A DNA stretch of 64,000 bases from Zoroaster sp. YZ-2022. Taxonomy: Eukaryota > Echinodermata > Asteroidea > Forcipulatida > Zoroasteridae. Within the stretch, counting starts at the first letter, position 1. Each line of letters starts with the position of its first letter. The notes below the pieces were generated by a model. It worked only from the letters and a program-made list of their open reading frames with translations. It made no database searches and had not been told where the DNA came from. Below are positions 30,801 through 41,809 of the stretch, piece by piece. Both the position numbers and the translations under genes were made by a program. The DNA lies in assembly GCA_029582265.1 (NCBI GenBank), contig CM055816.1, positions 90,983,204 to 91,047,203 on the forward strand, given 5' to 3'.

Positions 30801-33800
30801 CTAGAGATTCAGAGTTTGTCTTGACACAAACTCTAGGTGTTCGGGATTTACGTGTAAATGATATATGCACCAATTGTAATCTGGTAATTTTGTTGTCAGA
30901 AGTTTATTTCAGTGTAACACGTTTTGAAATTGCCACAAAATAACTACAATAATGTGAAAATTTTGATTTTTTTTTTTTTAGTTTATTTTGTTTTGTTTTG
31001 TTTTGGTATTTTTTTTGGGGGGGGGTAATTAATGTGACGTTGAAGTGCTTGTGACCAGGTATCATGGTTAATGTTAGTTAAGGGAAATCACACGTTAAAT
31101 TTCAGAGACAAATAATGTATTTGTGATTAAGTAGGTAAATGCTTTTATTTCCATGGCAAACACATTGTAATAACAATGCAGGTGTGATCATTGTAAATTT
31201 AATGTGAAGTTATGAGAAGGCTGAGACAATGATATTTTCTAGGTTGTTTTTTTTAGACAAAATAGTTTGTTAGTGTATTACTGTTTTATTGTTGAGTAAA
31301 ATGTGAGATAAATATAATGAAACTGTTGTTGAAATAAGTAAAATGAACAAATAAAACAAGTTTTGAATTCGGAGAACATATAAGTAAACATACTTGGTAT
31401 TACTTTAGAAACAAGAAAACGATTGTATCAGTAGATAAATATGTGGGAGGACATCTAAGTAAACATACTTGGTAATACTTTAGAAACAAGAAAACGATTG
31501 TATCAGTAGATAAATATGTGGGAGGACATCTAAGTAAACATACTTGGTAATACTTTTATAACAAGAAAACGATTGTTACGGGAGATAAATATGTGGGAGG
31601 ACATATAAGTAAACATACTTGGTAATACTTTTATAATAAATAAACAAGAGAACGATTGTAACGGGAGATAAATATGTGGGAGGTCATATAAGTAAACATA
31701 CTTGGTAATAGTTAAAACAAAAAAACCAAGCAAACGATTGTAAAGGTAGATAAATATGTTGTTAATCATGTTAACTAATTGGAAAATGGGTCTTTTCACA
31801 CTATGGGATACAAGATTAACAAATAAGGGTGCCCTGAATTGGGTGAAGAAACTAAGTTGTTTGTCACAAGATGGGAGAGTACATGCCTTTAAATGTTTGG
31901 TAATCGAATGTTACTTCTATTTTGTAGGTTTTATGTCATTTGTGTTCATAACAATGACAACAATTTATATGTTAATCATGGAATTTAAAGCAATCATTAA
32001 ATAAAAACATGTTACAAATTGGACGATAGTGGTTTTATTTCCAGGCATGTATTCACACAAGAATGGAAGTGGGAGAGCATGGAAACCCTATTGTGTATTT
32101 TGTGATAACAGGAACACTGTTTGCACACAGGCACACAAATACATTTTAAATAGGTCTGGAATTGGGGCATTGACAATTTTGGTTTGCAATATCTTATTTG
32201 CACGTGTATTGTTTATTATCCATTACAATGTGGCGAAAGACATCTACATTATGTGGACAATGTGTGCACAACCACGAATTTTGATTGTGTAATTATTTTT
32301 GGCATGGGGCTGAGGGTGAGACAATATATTTGTCTATGACAGTCTGCCATTGACAAATATACCTGTACTTTGCCACAATTACATGTCATAACGTTGACAT
32401 CAACAATTGTCATGGAAACAGTGATGTTAATAGTGTTTTATGCACTGTAAATTTTTTGTTTCATGTCTAAAAGGGTGTAGTTTTGTTTACTAGTCAGTCC
32501 TGGGGCTGAAAAATATTGAAACTTTTACTAAAACTACTTGTCTATGTCTATTTTTAACTGAATAAAAGTTTCAACTGAGAATAATCTGGATAAGCTGTGT
32601 TACTGGCCAGTATTTTAAATCTGTTAAGATTGAGTGTAGTTGGATATTGTTTGTCATTTAATACTAAAGAAGTCTGGATTAATGTAATTAGACTGGAACT
32701 TTACTAATAAAAGTTGCGAATTGTTTGTCCATTCGTACAAAATCCCTGTAGTATAATTGGTTGACATGGATACAAAGCAAATTCAGAGCAATCTGGGTAT
32801 TTATGTCAAGCAATGATGCTATTGTGATGACTTATGAATGGACATGCTGTGTGATAACTTTCATTTGAGATGTTGCTGTCATCTCAGAGCAAAGAAGTGT
32901 TGTTCAATGTTTAGTGGCAAAAACTGCCTAGAGTAAGAATTAGGCTGTCATTACCCACGAGTATGAAAATCACTGTTCTGATGCATAGAAAAAAGCAAAT
33001 AACTTTTATGTTAAGAGTTTAATATTTGGTACATATTTTATGTAATGAATATCTATAAAATTATACTAAAATGAACATACAATACATCTATAAAAATGTG
33101 AAAGTTTACGTACATTCAAACGAAACCAAGTAATGAAGACCACTTCCATTAATTGTGCACGGATTCTCAAATGATCTGTTAACGTAAGATGTTAAACCAT
33201 ACCATCATGTAACCTACAAACTGAAGATTGTTGATGACTTGAACAGTTACGATACTGCATTTGGATGTGGTGTCAACGCTGTCTCGAGGTGCTGTAGGCT
33301 GGAACTTAGTGAGCCATGATGTATTGGAGTCAACATGCTGTAAAAAATAACAGGAAAGTTTTATAAGTACATGGACCAAGAATAAAGTATTTGAAATTTC
33401 AGAGAAGTTGTAATTTATGTGAATGAGGAAAATAATACATCACAGTGAACATGCTGTACAAAATAGTAAGGTTTTACAAGTACATGGGACCAAGAATAAA
33501 GTATTTGAAAATTCAGAGAAGTTCTAATTTATAATATGAATGGGGAAAACAGTGTATAATTTTGAGTAGGTCCCTAGCTGGAGCATTGAAATTGAAAAGG
33601 GCATTGGTTGTTTTCAAAATTGCACACAATTATTCTTGACAATGTGTAATAAATTAAAGAAATTTTCTTGCATGAAACTCACATCAAAAGAGAAAGGTAT
33701 TTAAGGAAATTGCCGAGTCTCATAATTTCATGTGTGAGAGATGTCTGAGGGAGGCCTCCCAGGAGCAGATGTGTCATGAATATTGTGCATTTTTCCTGTG

Positions 33801-34920
33801 AAATAATTGTCTATGTAAGTTGATTTGTATCTAAGAAGGGTAAAAATTTAGGAAAGTGCAGTAAACAATCACTACTTGACATTAATTTGTGCACAAACTG
33901 AAGATTTTTGGAGAAAACATAAATTACAAAATATGGCATAAAATTTCAACTGAAAAATTGCCATAACCTAAACAACTGAATTTTCCTATCCTTATTTACA
34001 TTCTATTTCTAAATACATTTTAGTGACATCTGTTCATATTTTGTTAGAAAAGGGAGTTGTTTACTGTCCAAAGTACAGTGTACATGTATGTTCACATTTA
34101 CATTGTACTATAACTAACGTTAACGTTAAGTTAAACACTAAACAGGCACAATGCAACTACCAGCCAACCCAACGCTTAAAAATGGCTTTTCTTGTATAAA
34201 ATACGAAGATAAATACAGGAAATCCTCTTAACAATTAAATTCAAGATACCTACCCTTTATGACTATGTTGGCGATCCAATTTTACACTCCCTGGCACGAG
34301 TTCATCAGTAATATCACATATTTCACACTCTTATTTTCATAAAAATACAATTTCTTTCTGAGTAAATCGGGAAATATAATAAGCGTAGCACTTGCTAAAA
34401 TGTTCGATATTTCAGAATCTGTTTCTGCCGATTGAGGGCGACATATAGACTTACCGTTCGATCCGCCGGCCGACGGCCGGACTGTTTTATATGCCCCGCC
34501 CACTCGATTGAGTATTGCGGACGTGGTTGAAATAACATATTGCACGTACATTTTCAAGAAAAGTGTGTTTCTTTTTACAAAATGTCGTGTTTTTAGTAAA
34601 AATAAATATCAAACTCAAACATATCCTCGTCTCTAATGTCACATATTTCACACTCTTTACACTCATGATAAACTACATATTTTTCCCCGACTAAATCAGT
34701 AATTTTATTGATTTTTCAGAGCCCTTGATATGATTTTTTTAATGATTAAACTTTGAATTATCGTAATTCGATATCTGATGACCTAATCATGACCTCACAA
34801 ATTCTGTTTCATCTACGTGTTAAGTTCTAAGTATATGCCAAGTTTCAAGTTCATGTGAAGTTTGAAAGTATGTGTTTTTTGTAGACAGTCTATCCGGAGA
34901 AGAAGAAGGAGAAGAAAAAA
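30801..34920 (-). repeat. Helentron-like copy D, long variant
   Basis: It starts CTAGAGATTC with hairpin AGAGTTTGT...ACAAACTCT and ends with the family tail (34740-34905) and a GAA-rich tract. The core array is replaced by 3.7 kb of other sequence, including a minisatellite and a segment (33170-34270) that recurs in decayed form at 62480-63420. The recurrence shows that this longer unit is itself a dispersed repeat. It has short open frames only and no recognised protein. Confidence 0.6.
31370..31765. repeat. About 75-bp minisatellite, 5 copies
   Basis: The unit contains AAGTAAACATACTTGGTAAT, ACTTTAGAAACAAGAAAACG and ATAAATATGTGGGAGG. Later copies carry small indels (ACTTTTATAACAAG). It lies inside Helentron-like copy D. 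Confidence 0.9.
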
Positions 34921-35123
34921 AAAAAAAAACGAACAATAACAATAGGTGCTCGCGCTGTAGCTCGAACACCTAAGAAGAAGGAGAAGAAAAAAAAAAAAAA
35001 AAAAAAAAAAAAAACGAACAATAACAATAGGTGTTTCGGGCGCATACCCGAACACCTAAAAAGAAAAAAAGAAAAAAAACCGAACAAAAACAATAGGTGC
35101 TCGCGCTGTAGCTCGAAAACCTA
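34921..35123. repeat. Three hairpin cassettes at the Helentron cluster edge
   Basis: A unit of about 75 bases is repeated three times: an A-rich tract, CGAACAATAACAATAGG, then a hairpin. The stems read AGGTGCTCG...CGAACACCT (first and third) and TAGGTGTTTCGGG...CCCGAACACCTA (second). The CGAACACCTA strand matches the sequence beside the terminal hairpins of the Helentron-like copies. The long A runs here give poly-Phe frames on the minus strand, which are not genes. Confidence 0.8.
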
Positions 35124-36382
35124 ACAAGAGAAAGACCCTTCCCTTAAGCGCTGTAGAGAATTAGTTAATGAAAGAGAAGAGAAAATAACTAAAAGTGGAA
35201 ATATATCAAGTTTTCTTATTCAAAGGGGTATCATGTATCGAGAATTTTGCACTCCCAAAGTCGAACACAATAATGTTTTCCACCAAGTTGTTGTCCCTTT
35301 AAAATTTCGTTCACAAGTCATGAGGCAAGCTCACGAGTCTCTTCTTGGAGAACACCAAGGGGTACAGAAAACCACAGACAGAGTTATGACCAGTTTCTTC
35401 TGGCCTGGCATTCAGTCCGACATTAAACGCTTTATCCAATCATGTGACATATGCCAACGTACTTTTCCTAAAGGTCGAGTAACTCGAGTCCCACTTGGTA
35501 GTATGCCTCTCATAGAAACACTATTTCAGAGGGTGGCGGTAGATCTTGTTGGACCTATTTTTCCTTCTACAGATAAGGGCAATAGATATATCCTCACCAT
35601 TGTTGATTGTGCGACTAGATATCCCGAGGCAGTAGCGTTGAAGAACATCGAGACGATAACTGTAGCTGAGACACTAGTGGATGCTTTTAGTCGAGTCGGG
35701 GTTCCACGTGAAGATTTGAGTGACCAAGGAACCCAATTTACTTCAAATGTAATGAGGGAGGTAAGCCGGTTGCTTTCTATAAGGCAGTTAACAACAACGC
35801 CCTATCACCCAGCCTGTAATGGATTGGTAGAGAGGTTCAATGGCACACTGAAACAAATGTTAAGAAGGATGTCTGCTGAAAGACCTAAAGACTGGGACCG
35901 CTATCTTGGGGCATTATTGTTCGCCTACAGGGAAGCACCTCAGGCAAGCTTAGGATTTGCACCCTTTGAGTTGATTTATGGAAGTAGCGTGCGTGGTCCA
36001 ATGTCCATCCTTAAAGAACTGTGGACAGGTCGAGTTGAAGAGCCAGAAGTGAGAACAACCTACCAGTATGTCATAGATCTAAAGGAACGTTTAGAAAATA
36101 CATGTAAAGTTGCCCAAGAACAGCTTAAGAAAGCCACAGTACGACAGAAACAGTACTACAACAAGAAAAGTAAGGATCGAAGTTTCAGGGTCGGAGACGA
36201 TGTATTGTTACTGTTACCTACCGATAATAACAAACTTACAGTGGAAAGGCCCATTCCCAGTTATGGCCAAAGTCAGTGGTACGGATTACAAGATAGATAT
36301 CAATGGTAAAATTCGTACATTTCACGCTAACCTCCTGAAGCTTTATATTCACTGTAGTTCACAGGTGGAGAAACAGCATTAG
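35124..36382 (+). CDS. Gypsy-2 integrase
   Basis: The main frame starts by 35233 (MYREFCTPK) and 358 codons are open; in-frame coding continues upstream to 35125, where the Helentron cluster interrupts it. The zinc domain has His34, His41, Cys71 and Cys74. The catalytic triad is Asp104, Asp164 and Glu200, with the exact 35-residue spacing between the second and third acids, in VAVDLVGPIF, LSDQGTQFTS and NGLVERFNGT. A C-terminal strand KDRSFRVGDDVLLLLPTD follows. A shift near 36250 moves the end (RTFHANLLKLYI) to another frame. It joins element DNA to host DNA. All key residues are intact. Confidence 0.92.
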
Positions 36383-36662
36383 ATTAGATTAGATTAGATA
36401 AAACTTTATTGTCCCTCACGGGGAAATTAAAATGGCCTTTACAATACAATACAAAACAATGCAAACGATAAATAGATACAAAAAAAGACTAGACATAAAT
36501 AAGAAGCTGGTAAAAATAAACAAAAACTTACTTATTAAATACACAAACATTTAGAACAATTCTTTTAATAAAAATATACTACAATTCAATATTATAAATT
36601 TACAAAAATTGTATGAGGATATAGAGTACATGGTAAGGGATCAGAGCCAACCACCCGACAGC

Positions 36663-37973
36663 TCATCGCTCCAACTGCTCATTGTACCATTTGATAGCAG
36701 TCGGAATGAATGAACTGCCGTAACGGTGGGTCCTGATCCTTCTTTGTAAAAAGCGATGGCTCCTTGAATTGGTTTGGAATTCGGCATGTAATGGGTGACT
36801 TGAGTCAGCAAGAACAGATTCAATTCTATTGCACATAAGAGATTTGTATAATGCCTCTGGAGACTCTTGTTGCAGACCAATTACTTTACTGGCTTGTTTA
36901 ACAATTCTTTCCAATTTAATCCGGTCATTGGTCCGCATATTTCCAAAAACACAAACAAGACAAAAAGTTAGGATACTCTGTACAATAGACTGGTAGAACA
37001 ATTGTAAAATTGTCTTATCTACATAAAAAGAGTTGAGCTTGCAGAAAAATAAACGTTGTTGCAACTTACTATATTTAGATTTGGCACATGCATCAAATTT
37101 CAATTGGTTGTCAATTTCAACCCCAAGGTATTTGTAAACGGACACTGTTTCTACGCATTCATCTTTGATGACAACTGGCATAACAGGAGATTTCTTTTTC
37201 CTAAAGTCAAATACCATCTCTTTAGTTTTATTGACATTAATTTTTAGATAGTTATCATCACACCACTGAATAAAATGTGTCACCTTATGTGTAAAACGAT
37301 CCAGAGATTCTTGTTTTCCATCAAAAAGCCCAACAATAGCAGTGTCATCAGCATACTTAATGACTTTATGAGTCTGTTCTATAGTAGTTAGGTCATTGGT
37401 ATACAAAGTGTACAAGATGGGTGACAAAACACACCCCTGGGGGGCACCTGTGGAAGTATGTTGAACAGATGAAAGGGTGGAATTCACTTTAACACATTGA
37501 CTTCTGTTTAACATAAAATCATTAATCCATAAAATAAGTCTAGGGTTTACATTCAAATTGATGAGTTTTTGGGCCAGAAGATGGGGCTGAATGGTGTTAA
37601 AGGCGCTTTGAGAAATCCACAAAAGAACTTTAACAAAGGCACCTGCTTTCTCTAAGTGTTCAAAGATACCATTCAATAAAGTAAGTACAGCATCCTCAAC
37701 ACTCCTGTGAGGTCGGTAAGCAAACTGATATTTATCTAAGGATTCAGTGACATAAGGCAATAATCTATTCAAAATAATTTTTTCAAAACACTTCATCGGT
37801 ACCGATGTAAGAGCCACTGGGCGCAAATCATTCATCTCCTTAAAATGTCGTTTTTTAGGAACAGGTACAATCGTAGATTTTTTCCACAGTGCTGGAACAC
37901 AGGTATTATCAATCGAAGCTTGAAACAATGTTCTGAATGGACCGGCTAGTTGATCTGCACACACCTTTAACAT
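36663..37973 (-). CDS. LINE reverse transcriptase, long open frame with altered motif A
   Basis: 436 codons. Fingers motifs are KKSTIVPVPKK, LRPVALTSVPMKCFEKII and QFAYRPHRSVEDAV. Motif B is STGAPQGCVLSPILYTLYTN (about residues 174-193). Motif C is VIKYADDTAIV with the double Asp at 209-210. Downstream are YLKINVNKTKEMVFDFR and VYKYLGVEID. Motif A should read about x-D-F-S-S-A-F near residue 119-126 but reads LLWISQSAF, so the catalytic Asp is missing although the frame stays open. The C-terminus (RTHRYGSSFIPTAIKWYN) is complete. The start may lie upstream in another frame, at 38179-38469. Confidence 0.88.
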   Translation of the reverse strand: MLKVCADQLAGPFRTLFQASIDNTCVPALWKKSTIVPVPKKRHFKEMNDLRPVALTSVPMKCFEKIILNRLLPYVTESLDKYQFAYRPHRSVEDAVLTLLNGIFEHLEKAGAFVKVLLWISQSAFNTIQPHLLAQKLINLNVNPRLILWINDFMLNRSQCVKVNSTLSSVQHTSTGAPQGCVLSPILYTLYTNDLTTIEQTHKVIKYADDTAIVGLFDGKQESLDRFTHKVTHFIQWCDDNYLKINVNKTKEMVFDFRKKKSPVMPVVIKDECVETVSVYKYLGVEIDNQLKFDACAKSKYSKLQQRLFFCKLNSFYVDKTILQLFYQSIVQSILTFCLVCVFGNMRTNDRIKLERIVKQASKVIGLQQESPEALYKSLMCNRIESVLADSSHPLHAEFQTNSRSHRFLQRRIRTHRYGSSFIPTAIKWYNEQLER

Positions 37974-38178
37974 CTTAGAAGTGATAAAGTCAGGCCCATG
38001 AGTTTTGTAAGAATTTAGTTTCTTAAAAGATTACGAACTTCACGCTCAGAGACATGAATGTTTGTATTTTCTTTAAGGTTTTCCTGTATAGCGTTCATTA
38101 CTTCGCCCTGTTGTACACTGGAAATCAAATTTATCAAACCTACTATAAAAACAATTCAAGTTGTGAGCATATTGGGAT

Positions 38179-38469
38179 TCATTTTCCACATATATACCAG
38201 TTTTTAGGTTTATAGCCGGTGATGGTTTGAAGTCCTTTCCAAGCGAGTTTTGTGTCGTTCGTCTGAAATAAAGATTCAATTTTACATTTATAAGCCATTT
38301 TACATTCTTTAATTTTGTGTTTTATTCTTTTTGAATCTCTTTTGTTCATCCTTTGTACCGGTGTAGAACAGTCTCTTTTCTCGTTTAAAAGTTTCTTCAG
38401 GTCTTTTGTGATCCAGGGTTTATTATTTGGAAAATCTTTAACGGTCTTTTGAGGGATCACCATGTCCAC
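38179..38469 (-). pseudogene. LINE linker between endonuclease and reverse transcriptase
   Basis: This frame reads FPNNKPWITKDLKKLLNEKR and then a basic stretch ending KLAWKGLQTITGYKPK, the conserved connector in Rex1/CR1-type ORF2 proteins. It is joined to the RT by a further frame change near 38000-38170. Confidence 0.75.
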
Positions 38470-38528
38470 ACAAAACCGGATATAGTTCTGATATTACTTC
38501 AACTGACTCATCAAGGCTGTCAGCTGAG

Positions 38529-39331
38529 TCAGTGAAGACATTCCAGTTCTGTACAGGTGAAACATCCTTGCAGTGTCTCGATGGCTTCACTTGACCACAC
38601 CTTTAGTTGAATTTTCCTTACAGATTCCTCCGGATTTTTGGCCTGGTACACTGGAATAAGCTGGATCATGTTATGGTCAGAACAGCCCAATCCAGGTAGT
38701 GATTTTGCACGATATGCCCCAGTAATGTTCCCGTAGCACAGGTCTAAGCAGGCAGCATGGCGGGTGGGGCAATTGACATACTGATGAAAAGTAGGTATAA
38801 CCTCGGATAAACTGCATAAATTGAAATCGCCCAGTATAAACTTTGCGGCATCTGGTGAATCGGTTTCAGTTTGAGAAACAATTCCTTGAATTATATCGGC
38901 TGCCGTCTTTGTGTTCGCTGAAGGAGGGATGTACACCAAAAAATCATGATCTGGTTGATTTCCTTGGTAAGTAGAACGGCCGCAGGTAGACCCCCAGAAG
39001 TTCGATATCTGGTGTGCAGATTTTATGTTTAACAGTAATGTGTGAGGGGCTACAATATTTCTCGTTTATAAACATGCAGACCCCTCCGCCCTTGCTTTTA
39101 CCGGAGTTTTTGTCTCTATCCATTCTGGAGCAAAGTATACCCGTTTATGTCGACTGTTGAGTTGGGATCAGTATCAGTTAACCAGGTTTCGGTCAGACAT
39201 ATCAGGCTGGAATTGCGGTATTCTGAAAGATACTGAATATTGGCTTTCAGCTCGTCAGATTTGTTCCTGATACTTTGAACGTTCCCTAGTATTAACGGTG
39301 GAAGTGGAGTTCTAAATCTGGATTTGTTCAA
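38529..39331 (-). pseudogene. LINE apurinic-type endonuclease
   Basis: Two frames. 39116-39331 holds LILGNVQSIRNKSDELK and SLICLTETWL, with the metal-binding Asn and Glu of APE nucleases. 38529-38939 holds FILGDFNLC (Asp, Asn) and LPGLGCSDHNMI (the SDH catalytic end). The segment between them (38940-39115) is frame-broken. The domain would nick the target site. Confidence 0.8.
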
Positions 39332-39644
39332 TCGGTTCTAACGCCACCTTTCTACCTCGTTTTCGTGCTCTGTGTGTCTGTGGGCTTGCATTCCTCAGGT
39401 ATTACGTAATCAGGCTGTGTCGAAAAGCACGCCGGCTCAATAGGAATTCACGGTTGTAAGAAATTAATGGCGGAGACTCACCCTCGATACTGTTGGTGGC
39501 ACACAAAATTCGCTTAACACTCCACGAGAAAGTCAAAAAAACGATGAAAAACAAGCCCAACGTGAGACACGGTATTTGAGTCATCTTGACCAGCAAAAAT
39601 GTACAAAATATCACATCCAAAAATAATACTGAAGACAAGAGTAA

Positions 39645-39800
39645 TGAAATGGTTATTTGCGTAGCACTGATTGATTCCGAACCAGGTGATGAGGGTCAAC
39701 AGGCATCTGATGAACTACTCTTCTCCCCAACATTGACACCTAAGGAGACCTTTGGAAGGGCAATATTTTTTTCATGTATATGTATGTGGTTTCTTCAGTG
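39645..39800 (+). pseudogene. Gypsy-2 integrase-to-RT linker, truncated
   Basis: The + frame reads NEMVICVALIDSEPGDEGQQ and then LLFSPTLTPKETFGR. This is the acidic linker that in Gmr1-like polyproteins joins the integrase C-terminus to RT. Coding ends abruptly and the polypurine tract follows within 50 bases, so the whole RT-RNase H block is deleted. Confidence 0.65.
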
Positions 39801-39837
39801 AAGAATTAAAAATTATTTGCTTTTCAAATACATTTTT

Positions 39838-39852
39838 AAAGAGGGGGTGAAT
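39838..39852 (+). promoter_or_regulatory. Polypurine tract of Gypsy-2
   Basis: AAAGAGGGGGTGAAT directly precedes the 3-prime LTR start TGTCACAG. Confidence 0.75.
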
Positions 39853-41804
39853 TGTCACAGTGAAACCTTCTTACCCTAGTAGTTGTGAATAATTAGTGAA
39901 TTTTAACCTTTTATATGAATATGTATAAGTTGGGCCAGTGCCCAATTCAACAATGCCGTGGTTGACCGACATAGCATAATTAAATAACAATAGGTTTAAA
40001 GCACACAGTACTGGTTAGAAATTCCTGAGTTGTAACCCCCATAGGTTTATTTGTATATCAATGAGGTAAGTTTGAGTTTAAATAGAGTCAGAGGTGAAGG
40101 GTTGAAGTTTTAATGAGATGTAAATGAGATGTAGATGTAAAGGGTGGAAAAGGTTGTAAGGTTTTGAGGAATGTGAAGGGAGTTGTCTCCCTGACCTCAA
40201 TCTATGAGGACTATCTTACACTCTGCTCTGCTGCAGCAATATTCTCTATAGTCAGAGTATTTCAGGCTCTTGATATATTTTATTTAGCAAGTATTCAGGC
40301 TTGCTAGTCGTGCTGTATATTACATTCTTTATCAGAGTGCTTTCCAAGGTAAATTTTGCCAGTTTTACCAACTTTTGGCGAGAGGGGAGACAAGTCGGAA
40401 GATTAACCGTCAACCGTAAGTTAAACACATTGGTCTTGATAACATATTTGACTGAAGTATAATTTATAATCTTAATGTTCTTTCACTTGATATTTCACTT
40501 GAGGTAGATTAAGGATATTTATTTTCAAGCGAAGTTTAGAAATGTGTTGTAAAATTTGAATTGAATATAACATTATTCTGTTAGAAAAGACATTTAATAT
40601 TTGGGATTTTAAAGATTGATTAGTGATTTGTCACTAGGTGGTTTATAACTTTCATAAATTATGGCAACAGTCGATTCATTTTTAAATTTCAGACGGTTTT
40701 TACTTTGGCCAACTTTTCCAAGTGGCGATGACAGAGGGCGCTATATTTTGACCATATTATCCACTGGGTACCTGTGTATGCACCATCGACCATGCAATGT
40801 ACAAGCAAATCAAGTGACGGGCAGGTGACTGCAGTTTCTTAACTTTCGAGACGGGAGTAAATCACACATCGGACTACCACCGCAAGTACTTCTCCTTATA
40901 TCCAAGATATATGAACATTTGCTGTAAGGACCAAAGAAGGTCATATTCTCATTACCCTGTCAGATGCCAGTGAGGGTGGTGTATTTACGTTATAATGTAC
41001 TTCTAATAATGTGTAGTTTATAGGAGCACTATGGAAGAATGGGTTATACATAAAACGTGTGGGTCTACATTTTGGCCATTTCATTATTTAAAACGTGTCT
41101 TAGTGACATACTTTGATAACTTGTCTTGGTGACAATATTTAACCTTTTGTCTTGGTGACAATATTTAACTTTTATGTCTTAGTGACATTATTTAAAACTT
41201 GTCTTAGTGACATACTTTTGATAACTTGTCTTGGTGACAATATTTAACCTTTTGTCTTGGTGACAATATTTAACTTTATGTCTTAGTGACATTATTTAAA
41301 ACGTGTCTTAGTGACATACTTTGATAACTTGTCTTGGTGACAATATTTAACCTTTTGTCTTGGTGACAATATTTAACTTTTATGTCTTAGTGACATTCTT
41401 TGATAAACTTGTCTTGGTGACAATATTTAACTTTTATGTCTTAGTGACATACTTTGATAACTTGTCTTGGTGACAATATTTAACCCTTTGTCTTGGTGAC
41501 ATTATATAAAACGTGTCTGAGTGACATTCTTTGATAACTTGTCTTAGTGACATTAATTTTAGTAACTTGTCTTGGTAACATACTTTGATAACTTGTCTTA
41601 GTGACATTGTTTAATAACTTGTAAATCGGAATTCTGGGTGGATTTGTAAATATTAATCGGAACCGAATGGAGATGTAACTGGAAGGTATAGATTTGTTTT
41701 ATTTTTATATATAAATAAAATAATTGGAATGTAAGAAGGTGCAAGTGGTGCATTATTTATCGTGGTGTGAATACCTGGATAACCAGGTTGTTTTAGTTAT
41801 GACA
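39853..41804 (+). repeat. 3-prime LTR of Gypsy-2 (1.95 kb)
   Basis: It begins TGTCACAGTGAAACC after the polypurine tract and ends TATGACA, before the TACGC duplication and the resumed polymerase gene. It is long because it contains a minisatellite at 41090-41625. Confidence 0.85.
41090..41625. repeat. Minisatellite of about 27-bp units inside the Gypsy-2 LTR
   Basis: Units such as CTTGTCTTGGTGACAATATT and TATGTCTTAGTGACATACTT alternate, giving a higher-order period of roughly 115 bases over about 20 units. All share GTCTTRGTGACA. Confidence 0.92.
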
Positions 41805-41809
41805 TACGC

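Larger units (their letters stand above)
26821..35123 (-). mobile_element. Tandem cluster of Helentron-like (HINE) elements inserted in Gypsy-2
   Basis: Four head-to-tail copies begin CTAGA at 26821, 27923, 29251 and 30801, and end in a (GAA)n tract after CAATCGATCCGGAAAAG. On the minus strand each therefore starts near TTTTCCGGATCGATTGTC and ends with a small hairpin followed by a few bases and CTAG, the layout of Helitron/Helentron 3-prime ends. Gypsy-2 coding sequence stops at GTTGAA and continues with CAAGAG without a target duplication. The implied T|T insertion site is that of Helentrons. Non-autonomous members with a tandem-repeat core and microsatellite are known from bivalves and other invertebrates. 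No Rep/helicase is encoded. Confidence 0.72.
36382..39640 (-). mobile_element. LINE of the CR1/L2/Rex1 group, inserted in Gypsy-2
   Basis: The minus strand carries an apurinic-type endonuclease, a lysine-rich linker and a reverse transcriptase. It ends with a short 3-prime UTR (GGACAATAAAGTTTTATC) and a tail of four ATCTA-type pentamers, seen as ATTAG repeats on the + strand at 36382-36400. A short repeated 3-prime tail instead of poly(A) is usual for this group. The 5-prime edge is uncertain (39340-39640). No target duplication was found. Confidence 0.82.
25544..41804 (+). mobile_element. Ty3/gypsy element Gypsy-2 with Gmr1-like gene order, nested and deleted
   Basis: TACGC target duplications lie at 25539-25543 and 41805-41809, and the terminal bases are TGTCACAG...TATGACA. 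On the + strand come gag, protease, then integrase, a linker, and the 3-prime LTR. The linker that normally leads into reverse transcriptase lies after the integrase, so integrase precedes RT. This order is known from Gmr1-type Ty3/gypsy elements. RT and RNase H are deleted, as is nearly all of the 5-prime LTR. The element contains an 8.3-kb Helentron cluster and a LINE. Confidence 0.85.

Noticed and set aside
34813..35093. Poly-phenylalanine open frames on the minus strand
   Set aside because: These are translations of long A runs between hairpin cassettes.
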